Part shown: positions 37,821 to 47,424 of the stretch, piece by piece
Numbering within the stretch: the stretch's first letter is position 1
Layout: the number at the start of each line of letters is the position of its first letter
NCBI GenBank assembly: GCA_973895155.1
Contig: OZ316895.1
Span: 10,850,001 to 10,914,000 of the forward strand
DNA length: 64,000 nucleotides
Direction of reading: 5' to 3'
Origin: Marsupella aquatica
Lineage: Eukaryota; Marchantiophyta
The notes under the pieces: generated by a model
The model's database searches: none
Seen by the model: only the letters and a program-made list of their open reading frames with translations
Told to the model about the DNA's origin: nothing
Made by a program: the position numbers and the translations under genes

Positions 37821-37824
37821 GCAG

Positions 37825-37830
37825 TATATA
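37825..37830 (+). promoter_or_regulatory. TATA box of the secreted-peptide gene
   Basis: TATATA followed by ACCCGCGCC lies 110 bp upstream of the ATG at 37940. That would give a 5' leader of about 80 nt. Position and context are typical, but there is no other evidence. Confidence 0.45.
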
Positions 37831-37939
37831 ACCCGCGCCATTGGAATCCAACTTACCAACTTAGCTACAGACGAGATCATAACATTCAAGCCACCCACAT
37901 GTTTCTCAGTTTTCTCGATCTCAGTTACAGACAACAATC

Positions 37940-38440
37940 ATGACCACCGGTGAAAAGATATTCGCTGTAGCTGCTCGCAGCTGTGCTCTTTTTCTTCTGC
38001 TGCTTCTGCTCGCAGCTTCCTTTCCATCAGCCCGATCTTCAACTTCGACTGGAATGGCAGGGAGCGATACCAACAACAGTGCTCCAGCAGCAACAAAAGG
38101 TATTTGATTTTTCTATTAAGAGTTAGTTGGCATTCCTCCCTTTTAAGTGTGCACACACCGTTTCTCATTCACAAGTTTCCGTTCGAAATTTAATCTTTTG
38201 AATCGTTGATTCAGCCATGTTCATTGGATAATTGATTGAACTGCAGGTCCCCACGGAAGTAGTGCCTCTGCCGCCGTGAATACTTCAGAAGCTGCAGAAG
38301 TTGCAGTGACGGAGATTCTGATTGATGGTGAAGTGAGGCCTTTAGATGACGAGTGTTTCGAGGTCTGCTGCTGGCAAGGGGATGCTAATTGTCCATATCC
38401 TTACTGCAACTACAACCAATCTCCTTGCAATGGGGACTGA
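37940..38440 (+). CDS. Small secreted cysteine-rich peptide precursor (six cysteines)
   Basis: Two exons, 37940-38099 and 38247-38440, with a 147-bp intron (donor AAAAG|GTATTTG, acceptor CTGCAG|GTCC) that splits a Gly codon in phase 1. The precursor has 117 residues. The N-terminus is a clear signal peptide: a short basic region, then an uninterrupted Leu-rich core at about residues 16-26, then an AASFPSA cleavage region. A Ser/Thr/Ala-rich, low-complexity propeptide follows, then an acidic stretch. The last 30 residues contain all six mature cysteines in the pattern C-x3-CC-x6-C-x4-C-x6-C, ending three residues before the stop. Such a layout (signal peptide, variable pro-region, C-terminal cysteine block) is typical of plant secreted peptide hormones and defensive peptides. 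I do not recognise the cysteine pattern as a named family, so function is open. Confidence 0.72.
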
Positions 38441-39660
38441 TCGTCTGACAGATCAATTCAAGATCGACTATCCAACAACGAAGCATGTCACGCAAGCTTG
38501 AGATCATTGTGCACAGATATTTCCAATCTAGAAGGGACAGAGTGAATTACTTTAATTGGGTTGTACTTGAATCACTTCCTGGAGAGCATTCGCTGAGTTC
38601 TACGCTCATTAGCTGTACTGACACCCGAAACATGCATTAATGTTGCAGAATATCTTTTGTATCTAATATTGTTGAGTTGTTCAGTTTCCAAAGACAACAT
38701 TTCCCCGTTTACGGAATATTGAAATCACGTGAAGGGACCCCGGCAAAGTAATAGGTTTATGTCTCTTACGTGTTCAAACTCCGAGGACTGATCTAGCTTT
38801 TCGAATCAAAATTCACGGACCAACAGGATGGTTGACAGTGAGGCCTGTCTAATGTAGGGCCTCAATGTTTTTTAAGTAGGTGTGCATATGATGGCAAGTA
38901 GGCCAGATGAGAATCACTAAAGGTCAACGTACTTCCTGGCATGTATGTAGAAATATCTATACTCAGTTCATCAAGTATAAATATATCTTTCCTTCAACCA
39001 TCAACTTGTGATGAGCCGTTACATAGTGTTGAAATTTTTATCTCCTGTACGCAAAACTATTATGATCAGCGACAATGAGGAATGTATACGGAGAAGTTAT
39101 CAATCCCACTATCAATGAGTCTAAGGAAGGTTGCAATATCTACAATGGCTCTCAACATCATATCAGGTTCCAACAGAAAGAAAGTTGAACCTGTGCTTTC
39201 CCGGGTACAATCTTGAAGTGTCTTCGGCTCATTCAATTTTATAGATTCTGTGACATTCAACGACACAGATATGCTACTCTGACGATTGTTATCGTGAGAG
39301 CACTCATTTGCTTGGACCCAGGAAGGCGTTAAACGGGGTAGGGCGTGAGAGCACTCCTTTGCTTGGACTCAGGAAGGCGTTAATGGGGTGGGGGTAACGA
39401 TTGTGCTAGAACGGCACACTTACTTCTTGATTGCACTTGTGTGTCATTAATTGCAAGCAGATCTGCATGTCACATGGGCCGGGGCTGATGCAGGCAGCAA
39501 ATCATTTTTTGTGGCTGCTAGATGAACATTACTTCTAGATTTTGAGAATCGGGATACAAAACTATCGTGGCTCAACATCTCACTAGTATGAGAATTGTGG
39601 AGCTCCAGATAATTGAATGTGTTACGCTACTGTCAAATTGAAGACGCCCAGTCATGCAGT
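38441..39660. other. Intergenic between convergent genes
   Basis: 3' flanks of the secreted-peptide gene (plus) and the MORN3-like gene (minus). The only feature seen is a short tandem duplication. Confidence 0.5.
39294..39395. repeat. 51-bp tandem duplication
   Basis: Copies 39294-39344 and 39345-39395, beginning GTGAGAGCACTC, with about four substitutions or small indels. Confidence 0.88.
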
Positions 39661-39665
39661 CTCGT

Positions 39666-42171
39666 CTATGATAGTGCCGGCAATGGTGTAACTGCTCCAG
39701 TAGCTTGCAATGCGCGAGGCATTAAGCGTGAAGCCAGCTCTTCACGCTCCGCAATTGCAGAACTGAAGTGTTCGAAAGGGACTGGGAGCGGTTGCTTCCA
39801 AGCTGCAGAGATGCAGTCACGGGCCAGTTTTTGGAAGTTTGCAACCTCCATAGGTGGCAGCTGCAGCACATCGTCCATGTCCTTGAATGGATCCCACTTC
39901 ACCTCCCTTGTGTACGTCCCTGCAACAGGCACGTCCCTTTTCCAAACTCCCTCGTACTTCGAGTCTTTCTCTTTGTAGTAGAACACTCCCAATCCTTCCT
40001 TCACGTCGTCCACCCAATGTCCAATGTATACGTTACCATTCACTGTCCATCCATCGCATCATTGCCCGTTAATTTCTTCCGGATTTGAGAACGCTCTACT
40101 CTGAATTGAACCAATGTCAGGTTGTCGACCTCACTCACTCAATTCAATTATCATTTACCCACAACATAATCTTTATCTTGAACTCATGACTTCAATCACT
40201 GTCTTGGTCTCTCTTTCTTGATCTAAATTTCTAGTACGACAAGAAAATGTTCCAGTTTTTGTTACCAGGACACTGAAGAAGAGCAGACCCTTGTGTTTTT
40301 ATTTGCACGAGTTAACTGTATGATGAAGAACCAGCATGAATCCGACCTCTTATGCTACATTGCAGATCGAGAATACTTGCAACTAAGAAAATAGCTACCT
40401 ATACCTACAAAATGAGGGAGTCTTTCCAAAGAACAGTCACGATTGAGCCAACCCTTTTGGCTTCAAACAATGTTTCAAAGACATAATTGGAGATCCCATT
40501 ATTGTTAAGTTGGCAGTAGTGTCAGCTAGTCAATGAAATGATGAATTGAGATGAATTGACCCGTAGACCATGTTGACACCAAAATTAAGCTTACCCATAG
40601 TTAGAGTCCCAACACCATTACGCATATCATTCGCCCACTCTCCGTTGTATACATGATATGTGTCTTTCTCATCCATCCAATGGCGGTAGGTCTGCTTCCC
40701 ACAACCACTTCGCTTTCCATACTCGAAGGATCCCACATAAATTTCTCCACATAACCCATACAACAGTCCTGTGCCCTGCCACAAATTTGTCACTGCATTG
40801 AAGCATCATGGCCAAGCCTAAAATGGTTACAGTTAGGCAATCCTCAGCGGTTTAGGATTCTGTGATTAAGTCCTAGAATCTCTCTTCAGGGTTCTCACTA
40901 AGCTGGTTCTCTTGATTATGACACTCCTAATGTCATTGCAATTTCTTGATCCCGGTTTGTATTATATTCTAGGGTCCACCTGTCACGCTAAGATCTAATC
41001 AAGATGATTCCAGTAAACTGAGCTTGTTAAGTTGAATAATACAGATAATGTGGGACCAGTTGTATGTGTTACATGTTTTTATGCCATTCAGATTATATCG
41101 TCAGTTATCATCAGAACTGCCTCCCAACTTTGCACATCCTCTTGACCAGCCGGTTAGAATCAAGTATCTTCCGAATTCGCCAACTCATGAGCATATTGAC
41201 TGTGCTCATGACAAATCTGCTGACATTGAGATCATGTGACTAGAGGACATACATGCCACAAATTGTTTCTCCAATGACCTCGGTAGGTTGGGCGGTAGGT
41301 TTCAGTTTCATTGTCGAGAACCCAAAATGTGCCATGCCCTTCTCTCTTTCCTTCTATAAATTGGCCCTCGTATCTGTTCCCACTTTTATACAAGTGAGTG
41401 CCAGTTCCTGCGTTGTCCACAACATAACCGAAATTCATAGATACCCCATAAATGTAAGAGGTGTGAAACACTATAAGTGACATTCGATTTCATGAAGTGG
41501 AAAAAACTTTGGGACATTGCTCATCATTATGCTAATGAGCTAGACGTTAGTTAGACACAGAAAAATCTTCACATCAGAGAAGAGAAATCATCATCATCAT
41601 CATCAATAACAATAACAGTAACAGTAACAACCAACAAAGACATTTGACAACATTTCAACAAAGCACCGACTAGCTGATAGTGTAAATGAATCTTGGCAAT
41701 GAAATTTCTCTTGGTTTCTTAAAATTGTTGGATGGAATGTTCAACATTTGCAACAATATTGTTGTGCAACCCTCCAACATAAGTCTAGCATTGAAGATTG
41801 TAACCAACAAATCGATTGAGACTAATTAGGTTGGAACTCAATACATAAGTGGACACATTCACTCATAAGATTGGGCGCCCCACAACAAGTGCTAAATCGG
41901 TTCATTTGGGAATGATATTATAATTGATCACCAAGTGAGTTCCGAATTGCTCTGGATTTCACAAAGAAAAAATGCTAATGATCGATTGCCAGTGGCTAGT
42001 GGCATCACCATGTCTCTTATCATTGCTCCATTCTCCCTTGTATACATCACCAGTTACCCAATAGATGGCAACGCGAAAGCCTTCTTTTTTGGAAATACGT
42101 TCTCTATATCGAGAATAGGTCTCGCCTGGAAGGAGCTCCCTAGTTGACAGTTGTGGTGATGCATTATCCAT
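39666..42171 (-). CDS. MORN3: MORN repeat protein, MORN3-like (flagellum/sperm associated family)
   Basis: Four exons: 42009-42171, 41253-41407, 40595-40775 and 39666-40042, with phases 1, 0 and 1 at the junctions and GT...AG ends, giving 291 residues. MORN units follow one another with the usual Y-x-G-x-W/F and G-x-G spacing: VYKGEW, RYEGQF, YRGHW, IYVGSF, YNGEW, VYIGHW and KYEGVW. Their order and spacing, the TETYRPTYRGHW loop between units, the short N-terminus before the first unit and the non-repeat C-terminal tail match animal MORN3 rather than the plant PIP-kinase MORN proteins, and no kinase domain is present. The C-terminal tail is about 80 residues, longer than in animals. MORN3 proteins are linked to sperm and cilia. 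If this is the ortholog, expression should be confined to antheridia or sperm. Exon 1 uses the ATG at 42171; a longer N-terminus in an upstream exon is possible. Confidence 0.85.
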
Positions 42172-42199
42172 ATCCTGTTTCTGAATCTCTTACTCAATG

Positions 42200-43520
42200 T
42201 TGGAGAATGTCTTCAACGACATCACCAAAGAGTTAAGCCCAGCCTTATAAATCTCGTACTGACTCCTGAACTCCTGGTTGCTTGGTTGATGACATTGAAA
42301 GTCATATCAGATTTATAAACTTTTACTCATGTAATGGTTAGGTCTACATTGGAGGGAAGCCTTATCCTGTTCTAAGAGTCATGAAGCCATACTGTACATT
42401 AACCTCAAACTCTGGATAGCAACGTCCATAATTTATTTTGCGAAGGGGAATCACGACGAAAAAAGCTGCCAATGATACAACAAAAACTTTTCAATGGACA
42501 GTACGCAAAGTGGAGCATTATACCTGATTAGTAGTTGCCTAACTGACTTAATCAGTATAATTACTGACATCCAAAGAGGCCCTGGGATCATCGATCTCTT
42601 TATCCACATGGGGATGCCATTGGATTCATTTGGTGTACCTACTATGCTCCGTATCCATTAAGAAATTAAGAGACTGCATTTTGTAGTACCACTTCTCTAA
42701 ATATTTTAGGGGAATGTTAATTAGTCGCCATGCTTCTGATATTAGTATCAAATAGTCATGGTTGGAGAGATCAAGGGTTCAATTCTCGTCTATCAATGGG
42801 ACTTTTCTTGAGTAGATCTTTATCTTGAAGGCGTCCCTCGCCGGGACTGGTACCTTGACCTTTGGGTATGAAGCGATAATAGAGACCTTGGAAAGTTAAC
42901 GCCACTTGAAGCTGCACAGAGTGGAAATTGAAATTGTCAACTTCAAACACCAATCGTAGCTGTTGAGAGCAGCTGATGCAATTCTCAGCCTCAAACTGGC
43001 GCCGATCGAGAGGCAATTGAAAACTAGTTGAAATGGGAATCATAGTTGTACGCAGAGGAAGAAGAAGCTCTTCCAAATGCAATCTTAGCTACCGAAACAG
43101 AGTGTGTGAGTGAAGTGAGTGAGTGAGACAGAGAGTTGGATTCTTACCTTCAAATGACAATCACATCGATGCAGCTGTGGGCAGAGCAATTGGAATGTCG
43201 ATTTCAATGTCAAATGCAAACCCGTGCAGAGGAAAGGATGTTGTACTTATCAACCTCAAATCCCACTCATTGCAAGAGAGAACTCGATGCCCAGGACGCA
43301 ACCAATACCCAGCATCACAGTGAGCAGTCGCCTTTAGGTGCTAGACGGACAAAATCGTCCCATAACGAAAGCCCGATGAGCACCTTACTTAAGTTCACCA
43401 TGTATAAGTACATTCCGTGGTTAAGTGCAGGCTGGTTGTTTAGTCCCCTAATATTAAGCGCTTTCCTTTCGAAAATGCACCAAACATTTCACACTGTACA
43501 AGTCCAGGTCGATCCTCACT
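42200..43520. other. Intergenic, no supported gene
   Basis: Two frames on opposite strands (minus 42771-43082, plus 43136-43522) have no domain or splice support. A B-box-like GGTTCAATTC near 42776 lacks a convincing A-box. Confidence 0.4.
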
Positions 43521-43558
43521 AAACTACAAATATATGACTGCATTTTTGTCAGTAAGTT

Positions 43559-43787
43559 GTTTTTTTTTTTTTTTTTGGTTTGTAAGGCAATGTTTTGCAA
43601 TATGAGATTCAAAAGCACCGCGGCGAAAACCAGCAGCGAAAGAGAACAACAAGCCCACAGGGCCACAACACACACACCACCAAGACCCGAGGGGCCAGTG
43701 CACGAGACACCACCACGCTGCAGCGCGGAAAACACGGCAACCAGCCCCCAGGGCGCCACCTATATCATCTTGATCATGTAAGTGTAC
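43559..43787 (-). mobile_element. Probable retroposed insertion (poly-A tail, flanking duplication)
   Basis: On the minus strand a ~210-bp GC-rich body ends in a run of about 17 A (plus-strand T tract 43560-43576). It is flanked by near-identical ~35-bp direct repeats, 43523-43557 and 43788-43822, that share ACTACAAATATATGA and TGCATTTTTGTC. Poly-A plus a flanking target-site-like duplication is the signature of L1-type retroposition, either of a SINE or of a cellular RNA. The body has composition quite unlike its surroundings and no coding motif. The long flanking repeat has several mismatches, so the event is not young. Confidence 0.55.
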
Positions 43788-43859
43788 ACTACAAATATAT
43801 GAGTGCATTTTTGTCTATAAGTGTACACATGCATTTATCAGTTCTTGCAATGAACTCAT

Positions 43860-45080
43860 AAGAAGCAGTAGACAATTACACAATATAGTTTCATGGACTT
43901 ATTCAGTTGAATTGTGTAGCATGCGGCTCAGGGTGTGTGACCTGACAACACAACCGAGAAAGTGCTTAAACAAATTCCCATGCACTTATTGGATAGTGCA
44001 ACCATGCACATAAGGAAATTAAAGTGCACAAAGAATATCCATGCACTTGTACCATAGTGCATACCATAGACAAGTGCAGGCTTGGAGCATCTTCCAAGGA
44101 GCCTGCACGGTGTATGGCATACTGTATCTGTATGCCGGAACAGCAAAGACAAGACTTGGGCTTCAAATCTCCAAACCAACCTATACTATAGTTTGGCCAT
44201 AACCTATTCAGTAGAGTGAAACCATCAGCCACAACTTCTTTGGTATCAACCAAATTTTTATATTTAGACTGTGCTTGTGGGGCAGTGGTAGTCTGGGTAG
44301 GGGAGGCCTTCTTGAGCATACACACAAGTATTCAGGTTATTCTACTAGATGAAGATTCATTATAATGGACCAAGGATGTAGACGAAAACTGAAATTGCAA
44401 ATGCCCCTCTGACCAGCTCTTGTACAAACCCCCATCCCAAAAGTGGGGTTCACCAACACGTCTTGTACATAAAACGGTTGATAATATATAGATATCAAAT
44501 TACCAAAGAAAAGAGAGCTCTAAGCTTAAAGACCTGATCCAAAAGGCAAAAACTAGTAGAGACAGCCTTCACAAAATACCCAACACTTGGAGCACTAGAA
44601 GTTACACTCAAGTGTGTAGGCTTCATGAGATTGACACTATGGGTTCTGGTTAGAGCTCTCCAATGGCTCTCCAGCTCAAATTGCCTTTCCCATCTCAAGG
44701 TTGGGGCCCCCGGCGCCTGGCCTTTTGGCTTGGGCAGTCTTTGCCCCCTTGATTCCCTTTTGGGTTCTTTTGAAAGAAAAGAAAGATTGTGGAAAAAAGG
44801 CAGGAAACCCAATAAAAGAACACAAGAGAAGTGACACGTAGAAAAATTTGAAGGTCAGTTAAATGCTCAATGGGAAATGCAACATCTAATAAACCCAAGA
44901 GGGTAACAAATGAGTTTCTAGACTGCTAAATATATACATCAAAGTGCCAAAAGGCAAGAAAGCCAAACCCGGAGACTACATCAAAGTGCCAAATGGCGAA
45001 AATGTCATACCTGGAGACAGGGTCCCAAAGGCAATGGAGCCCAAGTAAAGGGAAGGAAACAGAAGGGGGAAGGGCCTGGA
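43860..45080. other. Intergenic, no gene seen
   Basis: No supported gene. An isolated copy of the minisatellite unit below lies at about 44866-44935, and a ~40-bp tandem pair (ATCAAAGTGCCAAA) at about 44938-45017. Confidence 0.5.
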
Positions 45081-45085
45081 AATGC

Positions 45086-45915
45086 AAAATGGGAAGTGCA
45101 ACATCTAAAAGTCGGAGTTACGAGGGTAATTAACAAATGAGTTTCTACCTGCTAAAATACTAAATGGGAAGGGCAACAGTTAAAAGTGGGACCCAAGAGG
45201 GTAATTAACAAATGAGTTTCTACCTGCTAAATGCTAAATGGGAAGGGCAACATCTAATAGTGGGACCCAACAGGGTAATTAGCAAATGAGTTTCTAGACT
45301 GCTAAATGCTAAAATGGGAACGGCAACATCTAATAGTGGGACCCAACAGGGTAATTAGCAAATGAGTTTCTAGACTGCTAAATGCTAAAATGGGAACGGC
45401 AACATCTAATAGTGGGACCCAAGAGGGTAATTAGCAAATGAGATTCTAGACTGCTAAATGCTAAATGGGAACGGCAACATCTAATAGTGGGACCCAACAG
45501 GGTAATTAGCAAATGAGTTTCTAGACTGCAAATTGCTAAAATGGGAACGGCAACATCTAATAGTGGGACCCAAGAGGGTAGTTAGCAAATGAGATTCTAG
45601 ACTGCTAAATGCTAAATGAGAAGGGCAACATGTAATAGTGGGACCCAAGAGGGTAACAGTTGAGATTCTAGACTGCTAAATGCTAAATGGGAAGGGCAAC
45701 ATGTAATAGTGGGACCCAAGAGGGTAATTAGCAAGTGAGTTTCTAGACTGCTAAATGGGAAGGGCAACATGTAAAAGTGGGACCCAGGGTAATTAGCAAA
45801 TGAGTTTCTAGACTGCTAAATGCTAAATGGGAAGGGCAACATGTAAAAGTGGGACCCAAAAAAAAAGGGAAAAAAAACAGTGGGACACAAGAGATGGTAA
45901 CAAATGCGTTTCTAG
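45086..45915. repeat. ~75-bp minisatellite, about 11 units
   Basis: Units near 45086, 45166, 45238, 45315, 45390, 45465, 45540, 45617, 45688, 45757 and 45826 share the core GGCAACATCTAATAGTGGGACCC-type phrase (ACATCTAATAGTGGGACC), then AGGGTAATTAGCAAATGAG, then TTTCTAGACTGC. Middle units are most alike, and edge units are shortened or changed, as expected from unequal exchange. The last unit ends about 65 bp before the start codon of the next gene. Confidence 0.93.
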
Positions 45916-45979
45916 AAACTGTGGACCTGAATCAATAATAATGTTGTTCGTCGGGTGAAGCTGAAGGAGCTGCTCGACT

Positions 45980-46789
45980 ATGAACAACAATCGACAGGAG
46001 TGCGCGCAGAAGGAATTCGGCAAAAGGAAAACTATGGCGGCCTCGGCACCAGCTTCGGCAGCGGCAGTCGAGAGCGGTGCTGCCGCTGCGACGGCACTTC
46101 GAAGCGTTCTGCAGCGCGCGCACTCTGCCGCTGAGGCCGCTTCTCGCCCCGCATCGCAGGTGAGGGTGCTTGCTGTGAGCAAAACAAAGCCGATGTCTGC
46201 AATCAAGGAAGTTTACGACGCTGACCATCGCGACTTCGGAGAGAATTACGTCCAGGAACTCGCTGAGAAGGCCGCAGAGCTGCCGAACGACATTCGGTGG
46301 CATTTCATAGGACATTTGCAGAGCAACAAGGCCAAGGCTCTCGTCGCTGCTGTGCCGAATCTCTTCATGGTCGAGAGCGTGGATAGCGTCAAGGTGGCCG
46401 ATTACTTGGACCGAGCCGTTGCTGAGCTCGGCAGACCGCCGTTGAGAGTGCTCGTGCAAGTGAACACGAGCGGGGAAGAGTCGAAGTTCGGTGTTGAGCC
46501 CTCCAGTTGTCTCGAGCTTGCGAGGCATATCAAAGTGGAGTGCGCCAATTTGATTTTCTCAGGGCTGATGACCATTGGCATGGCTGACTACACCTCAACG
46601 CCTCTTAATTTCAGCACTTTGGCGAGCTGTCGAGAGGATGTTTGTAAGGCGATTGACTTGTCTGCAGATGAGTGTGAACTGTCGATGGGCATGTCTGCTG
46701 ACTTTGAACTAGCGATAAAAATGGGCAGCACAAATGTGCGTGTGGGTTCCACAATATTTGGCGCTAGATCATATCCTGCTAAGCAATGA
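45980..46789 (+). CDS. PLPBP: Pyridoxal phosphate homeostasis protein (PLPBP/YggS/PROSC family)
   Basis: A complete intronless frame of 269 residues. The family binds pyridoxal 5'-phosphate and buffers its supply to B6 enzymes; it has a TIM-barrel fold of alanine-racemase type without known catalysis. The PLP lysine is Lys68 in the VLAVSKTKP motif. Other family marks follow in order: FGENYVQE, WHFIGHLQSNK, VNTSGEESKFG, GLMTIG, and the phosphate-binding segment ending MGSTNVRVGSTIFG. Two starts are possible: Met1 (used here) and Met19, after which the domain lacks only a short Ala-rich leader. The longer form does not look like a strong transit peptide, so the protein is probably cytosolic or mitochondrial. 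Plant members usually have several introns, so a single exon is odd and could mean a retrocopy. Antisense frames at 45823-46528 are shadows of this GC-rich gene. Confidence 0.93.
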   Translation: MNNNRQECAQKEFGKRKTMAASAPASAAAVESGAAAATALRSVLQRAHSAAEAASRPASQVRVLAVSKTKPMSAIKEVYDADHRDFGENYVQELAEKAAELPNDIRWHFIGHLQSNKAKALVAAVPNLFMVESVDSVKVADYLDRAVAELGRPPLRVLVQVNTSGEESKFGVEPSSCLELARHIKVECANLIFSGLMTIGMADYTSTPLNFSTLASCREDVCKAIDLSADECELSMGMSADFELAIKMGSTNVRVGSTIFGARSYPAKQ

Positions 46790-47424
46790 CTTTAAAAAAT
46801 TTGTATTTGAGGAAGACTTTCATTCATTTCATTAGTTCATCGGGCAAGTTCAAACATTTGGGCCATGCGACTAACATATAACGAATTGACATCGATCATT
46901 AATTTGCTCCCATAAATTCGTGTGGACATTTAGTGAAGTAGCTCAGAGAATAACCTACGTAAACGTTAGCTGTGCAAGGTTGCTCGAGTGCCTGAAGTAG
47001 GGCGTCTCACAATTGACAGACAGATTAGGGCTCCCAAAAATCTCGAAAATGAGCTCTTGCTGCTGTTTGGATCAATTTGTTTAGGGTGTAGGGTTCACAG
47101 TTCGGTAGAAGCATTGCTACCGTACCAATGTGGATCACTCGTGAATGCGAAGGAAGTGTTTAGAATGACACTTGTGTTCACTGCAACTTAACTACCAGCT
47201 TCCCTCAAACCTTCACATCAGTACGAAGTCCATCCCAATTCTCATCCATGTAATACAAAGTTGAGCGAACACATTCATCAACTAATTTTTCTGATATACT
47301 TACAAGTTCTGAGCTGGAGGTTATGAGTTATAACCTGCCCATTCGAATGAGAGGACATCCAATATACTAAACTGCACATCCTAATTTGAATTTTTCACAT
47401 CCTCCAGGACATTTGAGGCCACTT

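Noticed and set aside
42690-42790. tRNA or SINE from the B-box-like GGTTCAATTC
   Set aside because: No A-box at the right distance and no fold; a chance match is likely.
45823-46528. Long minus frames opposite PLPBP
   Set aside because: Shadows of a GC-rich coding gene; the plus frame carries all family motifs.
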